A stretch of 64,000 bases of DNA from Cylindrodendrum hubeiense. Lineage: Eukaryota; Ascomycota; Sordariomycetes; Hypocreales; Nectriaceae. Where the stretch lies: NCBI GenBank assembly GCA_014621425.1, contig JAANBB010000073.1:62001-126000 (forward strand), written 5' to 3'. Below, piece by piece: positions 10,808 through 23,016 of this stretch; the first letter of the stretch is position 1, and each line of letters starts with the position of its first letter. Made by a program: the position numbers and the translations under genes. The notes beneath the pieces were generated by a model. The model made no database searches. It had not been told where the DNA came from and saw only the letters and a list, made by a program, of their open reading frames with translations.

Positions 10808-13183
10808 ATGAATACTCCAGAATCATCGTCCAGCGTCGAGGCCATGAATGAGCATGTCGCGCAAGGGCCCGTCCCCCCTAAGCGCATTCGCCTTTCCCTC
10901 GCCTGCAACCAATGTCGCAAGCGCAAGGTGCGCTGCGATGCTGAGACGCCCAAATGCCGAAACTGCGTCTTGCGTGGCGACACTTGCCATACTTCAGACC
11001 CTCGAAGACCCGACGGTCCAGCTGTCAGGAAGTGGGCGACCAGAGATGGCCAGTTCCCGGGCGACCACCGCGACCATCGTGCAGGTTCTATTAGCGAGCG
11101 CAGCGCAACTAGCTCCATGATGAGCCTTCAATTCGATCCGCCCATGGTCAATGCCTCCGAATCTACACAACCCGCACAACCCGCACAACAACAACAACAA
11201 CAACAACAACACTCTCCAGGAGGGAAACATGTCACCTGGGTAACAAGGGCATACATGGAAAACACCAGTACCCGGGATGCTCCTTCTACTGAGCAGATGC
11301 ACGACAGTCCAGATGTCGTCGTTAACACTGATGAGAGTTCCCATCGGGTCAAGGTACGGCACCAATTCCAGTCTTCTGCCCCATCCTGTTTTGCTAATGG
11401 GCTTCAAAGTACATGGGCGGCAGCAGTCTCCAATGTCTATGCGTTTTTGTCGACCTTTACTTGAGTCGAAATGGCCAGACGCCCATGTCAAACAAGTTTC
11501 GATGGGGAATGAAACATGTCGAGGAGTTTTCCTTGCCACTGTCCTTCCAATTACCCGATCTCCCTCCCGCCTCAACCCTCGAGCCAGCTCTGCGCACTTT
11601 CTTCGATCGCATATACCCCTTGTTCCCCGTTGTTGAGCAAGCCACCTTGGTGGCCGATATCCAGCGATTAACGGAACTCCAAGTCTCGAATGCAAACCGG
11701 CTCCAGGGTGCCATCTCTCATCGTGACCTCGCTGCGCTAGCCACAATATACAGCGTCATCAGCATCGGCACCGATGAGTTTGAGGGCAGTATTACAGAAA
11801 TAGGAGAAACATATATCAACGGGGCATACACCCTACTAGGGCACTTGACCAGCATGCCTTACATTGGCTCTGTCCAGGCTCTTCTAGTACTAGCCATTGC
11901 CTTACGCGGTCGGGGTAGGTTTCGTCTCCTGTTACTAAGAAACTGCGTACAGTTGCTAAACATTTTTTTGCTACAGGAAAAGAAGGCCAAGCGTGGCATC
12001 TTTTGGGTCAAGCCATCCGGATTTCCCACTCTATCGGTCTGCATAGACATATCTCACTCCAGTTGGGCGGCGACATCCCCATCGGGTCATCGCCCGGCTA
12101 TAAGATGGATCGCGAGCTACACTCTAGACTTTGGTGGTCTTGCTATGCCTTGGAGAAGCTTATGGAACTGGAAACTGGAAGGCCCCCAGCTATTTCCGAC
12201 TACGACTGTGACCAAGTTCTCCCTCGCGTTGACTCCCAAAATTCGCTCGACTACTTTAGCATGTGGGTTTCCCTTGCGAGGATTTTGGGCCAGATCAGCG
12301 AGCACATCTACCGCCGAAAAGCGCCCTCATCATTCATGCTTATGAGTGAGACGACACGACTAGACCAGGCACTGCTTGACTGGTCAAAAGCAATGCCTGA
12401 AGGCATGAAGCCTGGTCACGATGTGTTTCTCGACTATGAAGGCCAGCAGCCCTCATATCATCAGCATATTGCCAGTTTTCTGTCGCTCCAGTACTATCAG
12501 GTATGCTCCCCACTCTTTTAGACCCGCCGCAATACTGACATTATTGGCAGGCTCAAATCACATTATTTAGAGCATCGCTCATCTTTCCGGAGAAGTCGTA
12601 CGCAAACGAGGTCAAAAAGCATGGCTCGAAATTGCCAAACAACTTGAGGCTACTCCAGAACCAAAATATATGTATTGGAGCTGCAAGGTCCATCGTCAAG
12701 CAAGTACTCGAACTTGCGGATCACAATATTCAGTCAATAATATTCACCACGACGCAACCGTTCCTGGCAGCCATCGTCCTCGCCCTGAATATACTCAAGA
12801 ATCCGCAAAAGCGAATGGGCCGCTCTGACATGGAACTGGTCATCACCGGCACCGAATACGCGAGAGATCACTATCAGCGAATTGGCCAGCACGAAGAATT
12901 TATCCAAGCGGCTTCGCAGCTGCCTGACAAATTGAACGCAGCCCTGGAGACCATGACATTACACAAGGAGCACCGACCTAGTGTCACATCGCAAGACGTC
13001 GGAACCCCCCCATCGGCTGATGCTAGAACGTCTCCTGGTTTAATGTCGATGGGGTTGGCACCTTTCACCCAAACCGATCCATTTTACGATCCTTTCCAGG
13101 ACTTGCCACTAGACGAGTTTTGGTCCATGATTGGTGGAGACTTTGTAATGAACAGCAATAATGATCAGAATAGCTTCTTCTGA
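10808..13183 (+). CDS. Zn2Cys6 fungal transcription factor with fungal-specific regulatory domain
   Basis: This is a nuclear DNA-binding regulator; its target pathway is not evident. There are four exons (10808-11353, 11410-11914, 11977-12500, 12551-13183) giving about 735 residues. The binuclear zinc cluster has spacing C-x2-C-x6-C-x6-C-x2-C-x6-C at residues 33-60, preceded by a basic patch (PPKRIRLS). A glutamine-rich stretch follows (encoded near 11170-11210). The middle homology region typical of the fungal_trans family starts around YMGGSSLQCL and includes FFDRIYPLFPVV, GQAIRISHSIGLHR and ELHSRLWWSCYALEK. The C-terminus is acidic and aromatic (FWSMIGGDF), a plausible activation segment. 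Introns have clean GTACGG, GTAGGT and GTATGC donors and AG acceptors with matching phases. The neighbour on the right is a 2-oxoglutarate oxygenase gene, but nothing links them functionally. Confidence 0.9.
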
Positions 13184-14169
13184 GCATGATGAAACAGGAT
13201 GGTGCTCGCACATATAAACAATGATGGAACGCATGATTGTTTTTACTGAGGAACCCGACGCCATCGAGTTCCCCGCCGTGACATTTATCATGAGATGATA
13301 TACGGTATGCAAACGTCTTCCATCCGGTTGTCAACAGCCGACTAACAGATTTGAAAAGAGTCCCACAGAAACTCCGTCACTCTTGGCGAATTCGTATATT
13401 TGGTCATCAGTGTATTTGCTATGATGATCTCTATCAAACCATGGATTCCGATTTTTTTTTGGAGTAATCGGGGTAGCAAACAGGTCCTAATTACCTGCTA
13501 AGTGCCGTGGTGTTGGTGATATTACGTCGACTTCGGTTCGCCTAGCCTTATCCCCATGATACCCGTCGGCGCCTCTCAAATATATTTTGACTATTATTTC
13601 TCATGCACCAATTTTGAAAGTCCTCTCACAGCTTCAATGGTCCAAATACCCCACTTCGTGGCATACCTTTACCTCGATCTCATGACGTCCGGCCCCACGA
13701 TGTGTCTCCCGCAGTCGGCCCCACCCAAGTGCTCCGGCATTGCAAGCCGCCAACAACAAAGAGACGCAAGTGAGTGTTATTCTACCCAGTGACACAATTT
13801 CCAATTACCCCAGATCGTGTGGGGTAACGGAACCCCAGTTTCCCGAGTCATGCTTGGGGATTGGGGTGCATCGAGCCAGCGTCATGATGGTGTCGTGGGT
13901 CGCCCGGGGCTCCGAACCGAGCTGAACCGAACCGAGCCTGTCCCCCATTTCCGGCTCCGCAGACACGGCTGGCATCGCCAACCGACCACGATGGAGAAGG
14001 GGCCGTCGGTCAGTGCATGGCTCGGGGACGGCTGGAGATACTAGAGGGTGGTCAGCCGGGGACTTGTTGATGATGATAAAAGAGGCGTCTCGTCGAGTCA
14101 GAGGTAAGGAGTTGTTCTACCTCTGTACTTAGACTCACAAACTAGACGAGTCCCATCACGACTTACACA
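13184..14169. other. Intergenic region, no gene seen
   Basis: About 990 bp between tandem plus-strand genes. It must hold the 3' end of the Zn2Cys6 gene and the promoter of the dioxygenase gene. A T9 run lies near 13450 and a GATAAAAGAGG element near 14073, about 95 bp before the next ATG, which could act as a TATA-like element. No supported coding frame. Confidence 0.4.
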
Positions 14170-15278
14170 ATGGCAACTACCACCACCACCACCACCGCCA
14201 CGGCCTCTCAGCCTACCCTGACTCTCCGCCCAGCTGGCACCGACCGCATGAAAGTCGATGGCACTGACCGTCGCTACGGTGACTGGCGTGATGACCTCGT
14301 CCGCGACGGGTATGCCGTTATCAAGGGCGCCATCCCCAAGGAGAGGGCGCTGAGCTATGCCAACCGCTTCTATGGTCTCGTTGAGAGCTTGTAAGTCCTG
14401 TCGCTCCCTCTCGTCGTCTCGGGAATTTGTCCGACATGCTAACACACTACCCGTCCAGTGGCCTCGGCTATGACCGCAAAAACCCCCTGACCGTCCGCCC
14501 CGAGAAGCTGCCCGTCATCACGGAAAAGGGCATGCTCCTCAACTATGGCGCGGCGCACGAGGACTTTGTATGGGCCATCCGGTCCGAGCCCGGCGTCGTC
14601 GGGGCGTTTGAGAACGTCTACGACACCGAGGACCTGCTCGTGTCGTTCGACGCCATCAACATCGGCTTCGCCAACCGCACGCACCTCGAGGCTAACAAGC
14701 CGTGGCCGCACCAGGACCAGGACCCAGACCGCCCGGGCTTCCGCTGCCTGCAAGGTCTCGTCAACCTGCTGCCCAACGGCCCCAACGACGGCGGCCTGAT
14801 CGTGGCCAAGGGCGCGCACCTCCTGAGTGAGCAGTTCCACGATGACATCCGCGGCACCGAGGAGCGCATCCCCGCGTGGACCAAGGAGTGGTACGGCTAT
14901 ACCGACAAGGGCATGAAGTGGCTCAGTGACCACGGCTGCGAATGGGTCAAGGTCGAGGCCGACCCCGGTGATCTCATCGTCTGGGACTCGCGCGCGCCGC
15001 ACTACAACGTCCCCGTCAAGGGCGAGCAGGACCGCATGGCCATCTACACGTGCTTCATGCCCGTCAGCGACGCTTCGCCCGAGGACCTAGTCCGCAAGAA
15101 GGCCGCCTTTGATGCCAGAATAGGCACTACGCATTGGCCCAATGCCATGCATACTGGGTCGAATATCGCCAAGCGCAACGGCGAGCCGGATCACGTCGTC
15201 CGCGACCGTCCTCTGCACGAGCCCATCCTGTCCGAGCGGGCCTTTAAGCTCACAGGTATCCCATATATTAAGACTTGA
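14170..15278 (+). CDS. Phytanoyl-CoA dioxygenase (PhyH) family Fe(II)/2-oxoglutarate oxygenase
   Basis: This is a predicted non-haem iron oxygenase of about 346 residues that would hydroxylate a small-molecule substrate using 2-oxoglutarate and O2; the substrate cannot be told from sequence. Exons are 14170-14390 and 14459-15278, joined across a GTAAGT...CCAG intron of 68 nt. The PhyH metal triad is visible: His158-x-Asp160 in WPHQDQDP and His255 in SRAPHYN. Arg266 (DRMAIYTCF) is the expected 2-oxoglutarate contact. The N-terminal DDLVRDGYAVIKGAI block is typical for the family. The coding sequence is strongly biased toward G/C at third positions. The protein has a Thr-rich start (MATTTTTTT). 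It ends YIKT, with no peroxisomal SKL-type signal, so it is unlikely to be the peroxisomal phytanoyl-CoA enzyme itself. Confidence 0.88.
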
Positions 15279-16120
15279 ACTCTTGCGGAGGCCTCAGGGA
15301 GATCTTGGAGACGCTTGTGGAGAATTATGAGACATGAAATTGCATCGTGGCGGACTGTATAAAAGAGGAGTGTGGCTGGGCGTCTTGTATCTCGGGGGCT
15401 ACAAATCCTGTACATGAATACTGTCCAATAGTAGCTTGGGCGTCTAAAGAATCATCTGTTAACCTCAACACCTTGTCCCTTTCGCTTCTCTCTTTGACGT
15501 ATTTGTTGTCATCGGGTCGTACAAAGCACACAAAACTTCACTGGATATGGACAAGTGTTCGTCTTCGGGTTGTCATTGAGTTATATATATATTTAATCCT
15601 CTATGGAACCAAGCAAATCCCTACGCTTGGCCCTCATCGCTGTTTTCCATATGCCTGTAACAAAAAGCCATCTAACAAGGGGCGGCTCATCCCATTGCGT
15701 GCGCCTCCTCTCTCCATGACCAGGGCCTCTACCAGTAAACAGCCGTCGCAGTTGGTAAGTAGCCGTCAGATCGTGACGCACGAACATCATACTCCATAGA
15801 AGAGAAAAAAAGGCAGAAAACAGAGCTAGAAACACATCCATGTCACATCCAGTGACATGTCGTAATTTTTGTGACAGACCGGACGATGAAAACCCAAACA
15901 CGGCCGGCTGGAATGACTCTCTCCACGCGCTTCCTTTACCATGCAAATCCGGGTATGATCTGTCAAGCTTTTCGCTCTCGGGGAAAACCCTGCCAACCTG
16001 TGTACCAAACGCCAAACCATGCAGAAAATGCCAATGTTGCTCAAGTTGTCGGGATACAATCCAGATAACGGTTCTGTTCGTGTATGTGTTGATGGCCATG
16101 TCGGCAACGCGCGTGTGATA
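15279..16120. other. Intergenic region between convergent genes, no gene seen
   Basis: About 840 bp separating the stop codons of the dioxygenase gene and chd1. It probably holds both 3' UTRs. A short AT run (ttatatatatattta) is near 15581. No frame resembles a known protein. Confidence 0.4.
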
Positions 16121-19100
16121 TTAGGCGCCGTTCGTCTTGGCCGAGCTGGACCCGGAGCCCTTGTTGCGAGCATGTAGAGTGCGATACATGTTGCTCAATC
16201 GCTTGCCAGTGACGCTCTTACTAGTGTCGTCCACTGGCCAAAGCGCTGCTAGAAAGTCCCTATGGAAAACATTAGCCAAATGCAAGGCGTCAAAGTTCAA
16301 TACAGTACTTACCAGAAGTTGTTCTTGAGACCCTCATCGGCAATGGTGGCTGGCAGCCTTTCGTCAAGGAATGTGCCAATAACCACGAGCTCAACACCAA
16401 AGATGGACGCACGTTCTTTGCTCGACTTGACGTTGTCCTTGGTCGTCGAAAGAATCCTCTCAAAGTTTTCTCGGACAGGTTTCAACAAGAACCAGATCAT
16501 GGCATCGTTGTTCTTAGCCCTTTGGTCCTTGTTGTCTCCAATCCGCCGAAGCTCGTCAAGGCGTCGGAGAGCCTTGGCTCTCCGCTCGTCCTGCGGTCGC
16601 GACTCATGGTCTCGCTCACGCTCACGCTCGCGATCACGATCTCGTTCACGCTCACGATCCCGCTCGTCACGATGTCGGTCCTGGCGACGATCGTCGCGGG
16701 GGCGATGCTTCTCGTGTCGCCGGTCATCTTCGTCACGATGTCGACGCTTCTCACCCGCTCGATCTCGATCTCGATCTCGATCGTCTCCATGCTTACTGGA
16801 CCGACGATTGTCATCCATCCGTCGATGCTTAGGACTGTCTTCGTGGGATGCATGCTTTCGCTTAAAGTCGGGTCTCGGAGTGCCTCGCTCCTCAGCGTGG
16901 CTACGAGAGCGATGATGGTCAACAACATGGCCATGCTCTCGATCCCTGTCACGATGCTTCTTGCTCTGGGGAGCCGGTGATGCAGTCGCACTTCCACGAT
17001 GACCATTGGTGAGATACGACTTTTTGTTGTTGCGATGATGATTGTCCACCACCTTCTGGGCACCTCGTTCGCTAGAATGCTTCGAGTGCAGCACCGAAAG
17101 CAGGTATTCGGAGCGGCGAACAAGATGAACAGCGCCAGGCGCCTTCATCTTGTCATTTCCCTTACTCCTCTCCTCCTTCTTCTCGACACGATGCTCCTCC
17201 AGGAAGAACTTTTCACCCATGTCAAGGTCGGGATCATCGCGGATCTGGACCCAAGCACCAAAGCCGTGCCTGTCAATACCAACAAGGAGCATGGCGTCTT
17301 CCTTAGCACCCCATGGGCAAGTGTAGTTGGCAGCTTTGGTAGCATCGGGAAGACGGAATGCGCGCCAGTCGGTATGACCCCGAATTGCTTGGTGGAGAAG
17401 TTGCAGCTGTTTTGGTCGTTCAATGGCAGTCTCGGCGTTCACCTTTTTCAACTCGCCAAAGTCAATCAGGACTGCCTTTCTGTCCTTTTTTGTCATGGAT
17501 TTGCCTATCTTCTTCTCCTCTTCAACGAGCTTAGCATAGTTATCATCCAATGCTTGGTTGGCAGCTCTGACGAAGTCGCCGAGGACGGATTTGACGAAAT
17601 CACTGTCTCTCTCTACCAGCTTCGCCTCCTTAATGATGTCTTCGGCACGGTCATCCATGGAGCCGAATCGGAAGTAGGCCTTGATGAGGTTTCGCTGCTC
17701 CTTCTCACTCAAGGGGCGTTTGGGGTCGCGGAGTTGGGCCCTATGCTCATCTTCTTCTTGCTGCTGCTCCCTCTGGCGCTTCTTCAGACGATCTGCCCTA
17801 TCAGTCTCTCGGTTTCGGCTCTTGACAGCAGCTCTTCGAGGAGCGCTTTCAGCCGCAACCTTGGCGAGATAGTCGTCGTGCTGCTGCTTTTCCTCCTCCT
17901 CCTTGATCTCTGCAATCTTCTCAGCCGGGATAATTTGGTCCCAGTCAAGGTTGATGTCATCCACCTTAACATCGGTAACTTGCATGAATTTGTCCCAGTC
18001 GATACCGCCGCTACTGAGGTTGATCTTGTCATCAACCTTGGTCTTGGTGATTTCGGCGTTCTCAAGAATCGAGTCGATGTCGAGTTGTTCAAGGCGCTCT
18101 TGGTTGCCGCTTTGCTCGAACATTTTAGATGAGCGCATCTTCAACACCATCTGAATGTCTTCATTCGAAGAGGGCCCATCGATCTTAAGGCCCTTCTTAT
18201 TAAGCTCTTCCTTGAATGCTTGCTTGCCATCGTCAGTAACGCCGGCCTGGATGGTCAGGTACTCCAGCAAAAGCTTGTTGCGAGCTCGCTCGAGGACCTC
18301 CTCCTCAACCGTTTCCTTAGAAACCAAGCGATAGATGTTGACTGGCCGCTTCTGTCCGATACGATGGGCTCTGGCCATAGCCTGCAAATCTGCCTGTGGG
18401 TTCCAGTCTGAATCGAAAATGACCACGGTGTCTGCAGTCATCAGGTTGATTCCCAACCCACCGGCTCGGGTGGAGAGAAGAAAGCAGAAGTCATCACTCT
18501 CATCGGCGTTGAAATGGTTGATTGCCATGCGTCGAGGGCCGGCGGCAATAGTACCATCCAGCCTCTGGAACTTGTATCCTCGCAAGGAGAGATAGTCTCC
18601 GAGAATGTCCAGCATCTTGACCATCTGACTGAAGATCAAAACACGATGACCATCCTTCTTCAGCTTTGAGAGAAGTTGATCAAGCAGCATCATCTTTCCA
18701 CTACTCGCAATCAGACCTTTTATTTGGTCCTCACGGCGTACACTGCCAGCCAGGACCTTTTCCTCGGCACCAGGAAACATGTACGGATGGTTGCTGACTT
18801 TCTTCAATTCCATCATGATGTTGAGAAGGGAGTTCTTGTGTCCATTGGTGGCGTCACACAGGGCGCTATAGTTTCGTGTCAGGATATTCTTGTAATAATC
18901 CAGTTGGACATCCGAGAGCTCGACGCGAATGATCTTTTCCGTCTTTGGAGGAAGATCGGACTCAACCGTCTCCTTTGTTCTTCGTAGGATGTATGGGGCG
19001 ATTGCTTTATGGAGCTCTTGAAGCTTCTCTTGGGCATCAACGGCAGAAAGGGAGTCCAGGTCTTCATCAATATGGACCTTGCCAGGGTTGAGGAAATCGA

Positions 19101-21171
19101 GCAAAGCCGACAACTCAGCCAAATTATTCTGAATGGGTGTTCCTGTGATCAGAATCTTGCACGGAACGCCAAAGTTCAACAGGCGGGAGTACAGCTGGGA
19201 TTCACTGTTCTTGAGACGATGGGCTTCATCGACAGCAAGCGCTTGCCACTTGATCGACTGAAGGAACTGCCAGTCCTGGAGGATGAATTCGTACGAAGTG
19301 ACCAGGACATTGAACTTTGGCTTCTTTGGGTTACCGTCCACGAGCAATTCGTGATCACGAATAATGCTTCGAGCATCCTCGGGTCCCAGATAGCAGACGT
19401 AGTTCAGGTCTGGCGACCAGTTATTGAAGGTATCACACCAGGCGGGGATGACACTGAGAGGAGCAACCACAAGCGAAGGGCCCTCTTGGCGACGACAGTT
19501 GCGTAACCAACTCAAGAATGAAACGGTCTGCACTGTCTTGCCTAGACCCATTTCATCGGCCAAGATCACGTTATTTCCTCGAGCCCAGTTGAGGCAGAGG
19601 AAGTTGAGGCCTCGCAACTGGAACTGTCGGAGCTCACCGTTCTGGATGTAGTCAGGTTGGGCCTCCAGCTTTGTCATCCTTGACCGGGTATCAGGGTTGG
19701 ATTCTTTCCGATCTGACTGCCATGAGCGGGAGGCTCGGTCAATGTACTGGTCGATCTTGTCCTGGAACTCGGCGCTGATATCGGAGGCAGCCTCCCACGT
19801 ACACTCTTCGTAGGTGAGACCCTTCCACTTGGTATAGTATTCAGGACCCTCATCGCCGTCTCTGACGGCAACCACTCTCTCAACCTTGGTAAAGTCCTCA
19901 AAAGCCTCTTCGTCTCGCTCGCGGTCGAGGAAGAACTGTTCCTTGGTCTCGGGAGGAATGTCATCTCCGAACCGTATATCAAGTTCCAGGTCCACCATCT
20001 TTCGGAAGTAATTCTCGACTTTTCGGAAACCGCGAACATTGCGAAGAAGATCAATCGACTCCCAGGTATCATGCATGTGCGACTTGTCCTGCCATTTGAT
20101 GAAGTACTCAAAGTCATTACGACTAGAGTCGTAGGCAAGCTCTAGTCCGCCTTTCAATCGATGGCGCACGACCTTTTCCACGTACGGAGAGTCGTCCACG
20201 TAGTCGGCAACATAGTGAGCAGGTGCGAGTTCATCTTCATCCTCTTCTTCTTCGAAATCACTCTCTTCGTAGGCTCCTTGTTGCACGACTTGGGCGGCAC
20301 GACGACTCGACCACCGCTTTTCAGCAAAGGCGAGCGCCGGTTGCGACTCTCGTTGTAGTCGAGCCTTCTTCTGCAGACTTTTCGCCCGAGCTCCACCGTA
20401 GTTATCCGAGTCGGAGTCCGAGTCGTTTGTTGATGCTTGCAGGATTGGTGTGCCTATCTTAGAAGCTAAGAATTACATTGTTAAACATGCGCCTAGAAGT
20501 GATGATTTTGGCCGAGAGGCTCGAAGGCGTCGACTTACCAGGTCTAGAAGTTTCCACGCGTCGGCGTTTGACGTTGCGACGATTGGCAGGAGCCACGTCA
20601 GAATCAGAATCATCAGAGTCAACCTACAGCATGGGTGTTAGTGCTCGGTTTTCAGACATAGGGCCGACGACCACATACGATTTTACGTTGTTCCCTAGGT
20701 CGAGTCTGTAAAGGCCAGTTAGTCACCATAATAACATGACGGTGAAAATTTTTCATGTCGTACACTTCGGCGAAGTCCATATAGCTCTGGATTGGCTTTC
20801 ATGTACTCGTCTTCGCCTACAGGTGCCTTGCGCTTGGAGGCTCTGTTCGAGTCGGTAGAGCTGGCACGCTCTACTACCACGTCATCAACTTGTGACGGCA
20901 CACTCTCCTCCATATCGAAGTCGGCATCATCGGACGCGTTATCCTCGCTGGATTGCTCGCTCTCGGACATGCGAACGTCCTCGTTGACGATGTTCGATGT
21001 GTCGTTGGCATCGTTCGATGGCGACGGGGATGGGTGGTTCAGGGGATGGTCGTCAGCTTCGGGGGAGTCATTATCGTCTAGGTGACCTCCGGCATCGAAA
21101 GTCGTGTCGATTCCATCATCTGGCGACAAGTGTCCATTTGAGGGACCCCCTAGGGTAGGGGTGGACATCAT
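16121..21171 (-). CDS. chd1: Chromodomain-helicase-DNA-binding protein 1 (CHD1) chromatin remodeler
   Basis: CHD1 is a nuclear ATP-dependent remodeler that spaces nucleosomes over transcribed genes. I join five exons: 21171-20764, 20705-20679 (27 nt), 20623-20539, 20465-16313 and 16259-16121. These give about 1603 residues, consistent with filamentous-fungal CHD1. An acidic N-terminus is followed by tandem chromodomains (about 270-420), and then the SNF2 ATPase with ADEMGLGKT near 476-484 and DEAH at 586-589. The helicase C lobe ends in the AHRIGQKRPV block. A SANT-SLIDE region follows (PWGAKEDAMLLVGIDRHGFG), then a long Arg/Asp/His/Ser low-complexity linker made of RD and RE dipeptide repeats. 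The C-terminal CHCT-type domain is DAMIWFLLKPVRENF onward and is completed only through the last intron (NNF|WDFLAALWPVDD). The start is the upstream ATG of an ATGATG pair. Confidence 0.95.
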
Positions 21172-23016
21172 GGCGGTGTTCGCAAAGGCGGCCTGCTAGA
21201 GACGCGACGACGTTAGCTGATGGTTTCCAGGCGTGGCAGTTCCGGTTGAGGCATTATTGGCATGAGACGAGTCTAGCGATCCAGGGAAACTTGGTACATG
21301 GGCCGAGAATGCGACAGATGATGGAAATAATCCAGTTGTCGCATCCGGCGCGAGTTGTCGATGGCGAGGCTGACGTCGAGCCGACACCGCAATTGTGGAA
21401 GCCAGGCGGCCACGACGAGAACTGGCGAGCTGCAGACGCGTCCAGGTAATCGACGAGCATCGGTTCCATCGAAAACATGTATCAGACGCTATATATAGAG
21501 GCACCGGAGGCCAGCATCGCGACCGAGGCGGCGGGAGTCGAGACGGGATCGGCAACAGGTGACATGAAGGTGACAGGCGGGAAGCAGCAGCAAGGGAAGA
21601 AGACGAGGGCTACTTACAAGTCATTAATGAATGACGTTCAGGCGACGGCCAGCATCTAGAATGGGTGGGAAGGTCGTCCGGGGCAGCTTGGCGGGATCGG
21701 AGGACGGACGGGGGTGGCCGTGGGTGAGGTGTGAAGGAGACGGCGGGAATGTCACAAAATGCACTGGTGGAGAGGCAGGAAAGAATTGGATGCACGGGGT
21801 GAAGGTCCGAAAGCACGGCCGCGTTTCTAGCCCGGCCAAGCCTGATTGGGCCACTCCACATGGCGTGTGTCACGTGACCGTTATGTTGGCCGCCGCAGCA
21901 GCTGGGCTTCCATGATCAGGCATGCTTCATCGTAGTCATAGATTCAATAGTTACAGCTTTATCGACGGCTTGGAAGTCATTTATCGCTTTTCCTGTCGCA
22001 GAAAGCAGCCTGCATGGGTGTTTCCCGAGTCTCCCCAGTCCCAGTACCACTGTTCTTGTAGTGTAGTGTGTCTGGGTCTTACCCTGCAGCCTCCGCCTGC
22101 TCAGCGGCAAAGACGTCGCTCTGACAAGTCGAGGTTTCGGCCGCAGACCACCTATGAAGCTATCTGGGCGAGTCTGGCTCTGCGTATGTGGATCATGACT
22201 TCGGGATCACTGTCATGGTTCAGAGTAGCTAGGATGCACCGACCTGGACCGACCTAGACCGGCCTGCCTGCCTGCGTGGTGCAGTGAATAACAAGCTGTT
22301 TCACACGCCCGGTTTATCCACATGGCCTTTCTCGGCTGTGCCCTAGGTGGACGGGTGAAAAGCAATGCTTGGACCCTGCTTGGACCAACTATGGCCATTC
22401 CCACGGCACACGGGACCCAGTCTTTGAGGCAATTCCCAACCAGCCATTGAGCCGTAGCCAGACAGCAGAGAGCAGCTACTTCGTTGCGGCCAGTAGACCC
22501 CCGTCCGGGAGGCGTTCAAGGTGCAAAGCATCAACTTTAAGCGGCGGACGTCATACCCCGGGACGATAGTGCATTGGTAGATGCAAAGTCCCGTTGCATG
22601 CAACAGCGCAACGGCCGATACCCAATGTCAGCTCGCCGCCTAACAGATCCGGGCCCAGGCGGTCCCCCACTGCCCTGCCCCGCCAAAGTGGACGATTCAC
22701 AAGACGAGAAAAATTGATGACCACACACCAAGGCACCACCACCACCACAACTCCTGTTTGCAGGTCTTGATCGTCCCCTTTCCCTTGTATTTTCTTCTTG
22801 CAAGGAGTATCATCCAGCACTCTGCGTGCCCTTTGATTCCCGCGCGCGCAAGCCTCTCCCGTGTTGCATCCGTCCTGTGCTGGAGCCAAATAAGCCCGTC
22901 TTCCTTGTTCCACTTTTTCAAAATCGAAAAAAAAAACCCTACCACATCTCCAAACCCCACCTCGCACTCACTGGACCTCACTGTTTCTGTGTCTTCGTCG
23001 ATCGTCAGTCGCAACC
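21172..23016. other. Divergent intergenic region between chd1 and rli1
   Basis: About 1.85 kb that should hold two promoters and 5' leaders. I find no coding frame with family resemblance. There is a run of CCACCA repeats near 22735 and a pyrimidine-rich stretch just upstream of the rli1 start. A 5' UTR intron for chd1 is possible (CTAGCAG acceptor-like sequence near 21190) but unproven. Confidence 0.4.

Noticed and set aside
14170..15278. Assignment as the peroxisomal phytanoyl-CoA hydroxylase itself, linked to pex1
   Set aside because: Only the general PhyH fold and iron site can be seen; the C-terminus YIKT is not a peroxisomal targeting signal and the genes are 9 kb apart.
10808..15278. 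A secondary-metabolite cluster (Zn2Cys6 regulator plus dioxygenase)
   Set aside because: No backbone synthase, transporter or further tailoring genes adjoin; both flanks are housekeeping genes.
16999..18132. 377-codon open frame on the plus strand
   Set aside because: It is antisense to the conserved chd1 coding sequence; its composition (Leu/Ser/Val-rich) is a mirror of chd1 codons.
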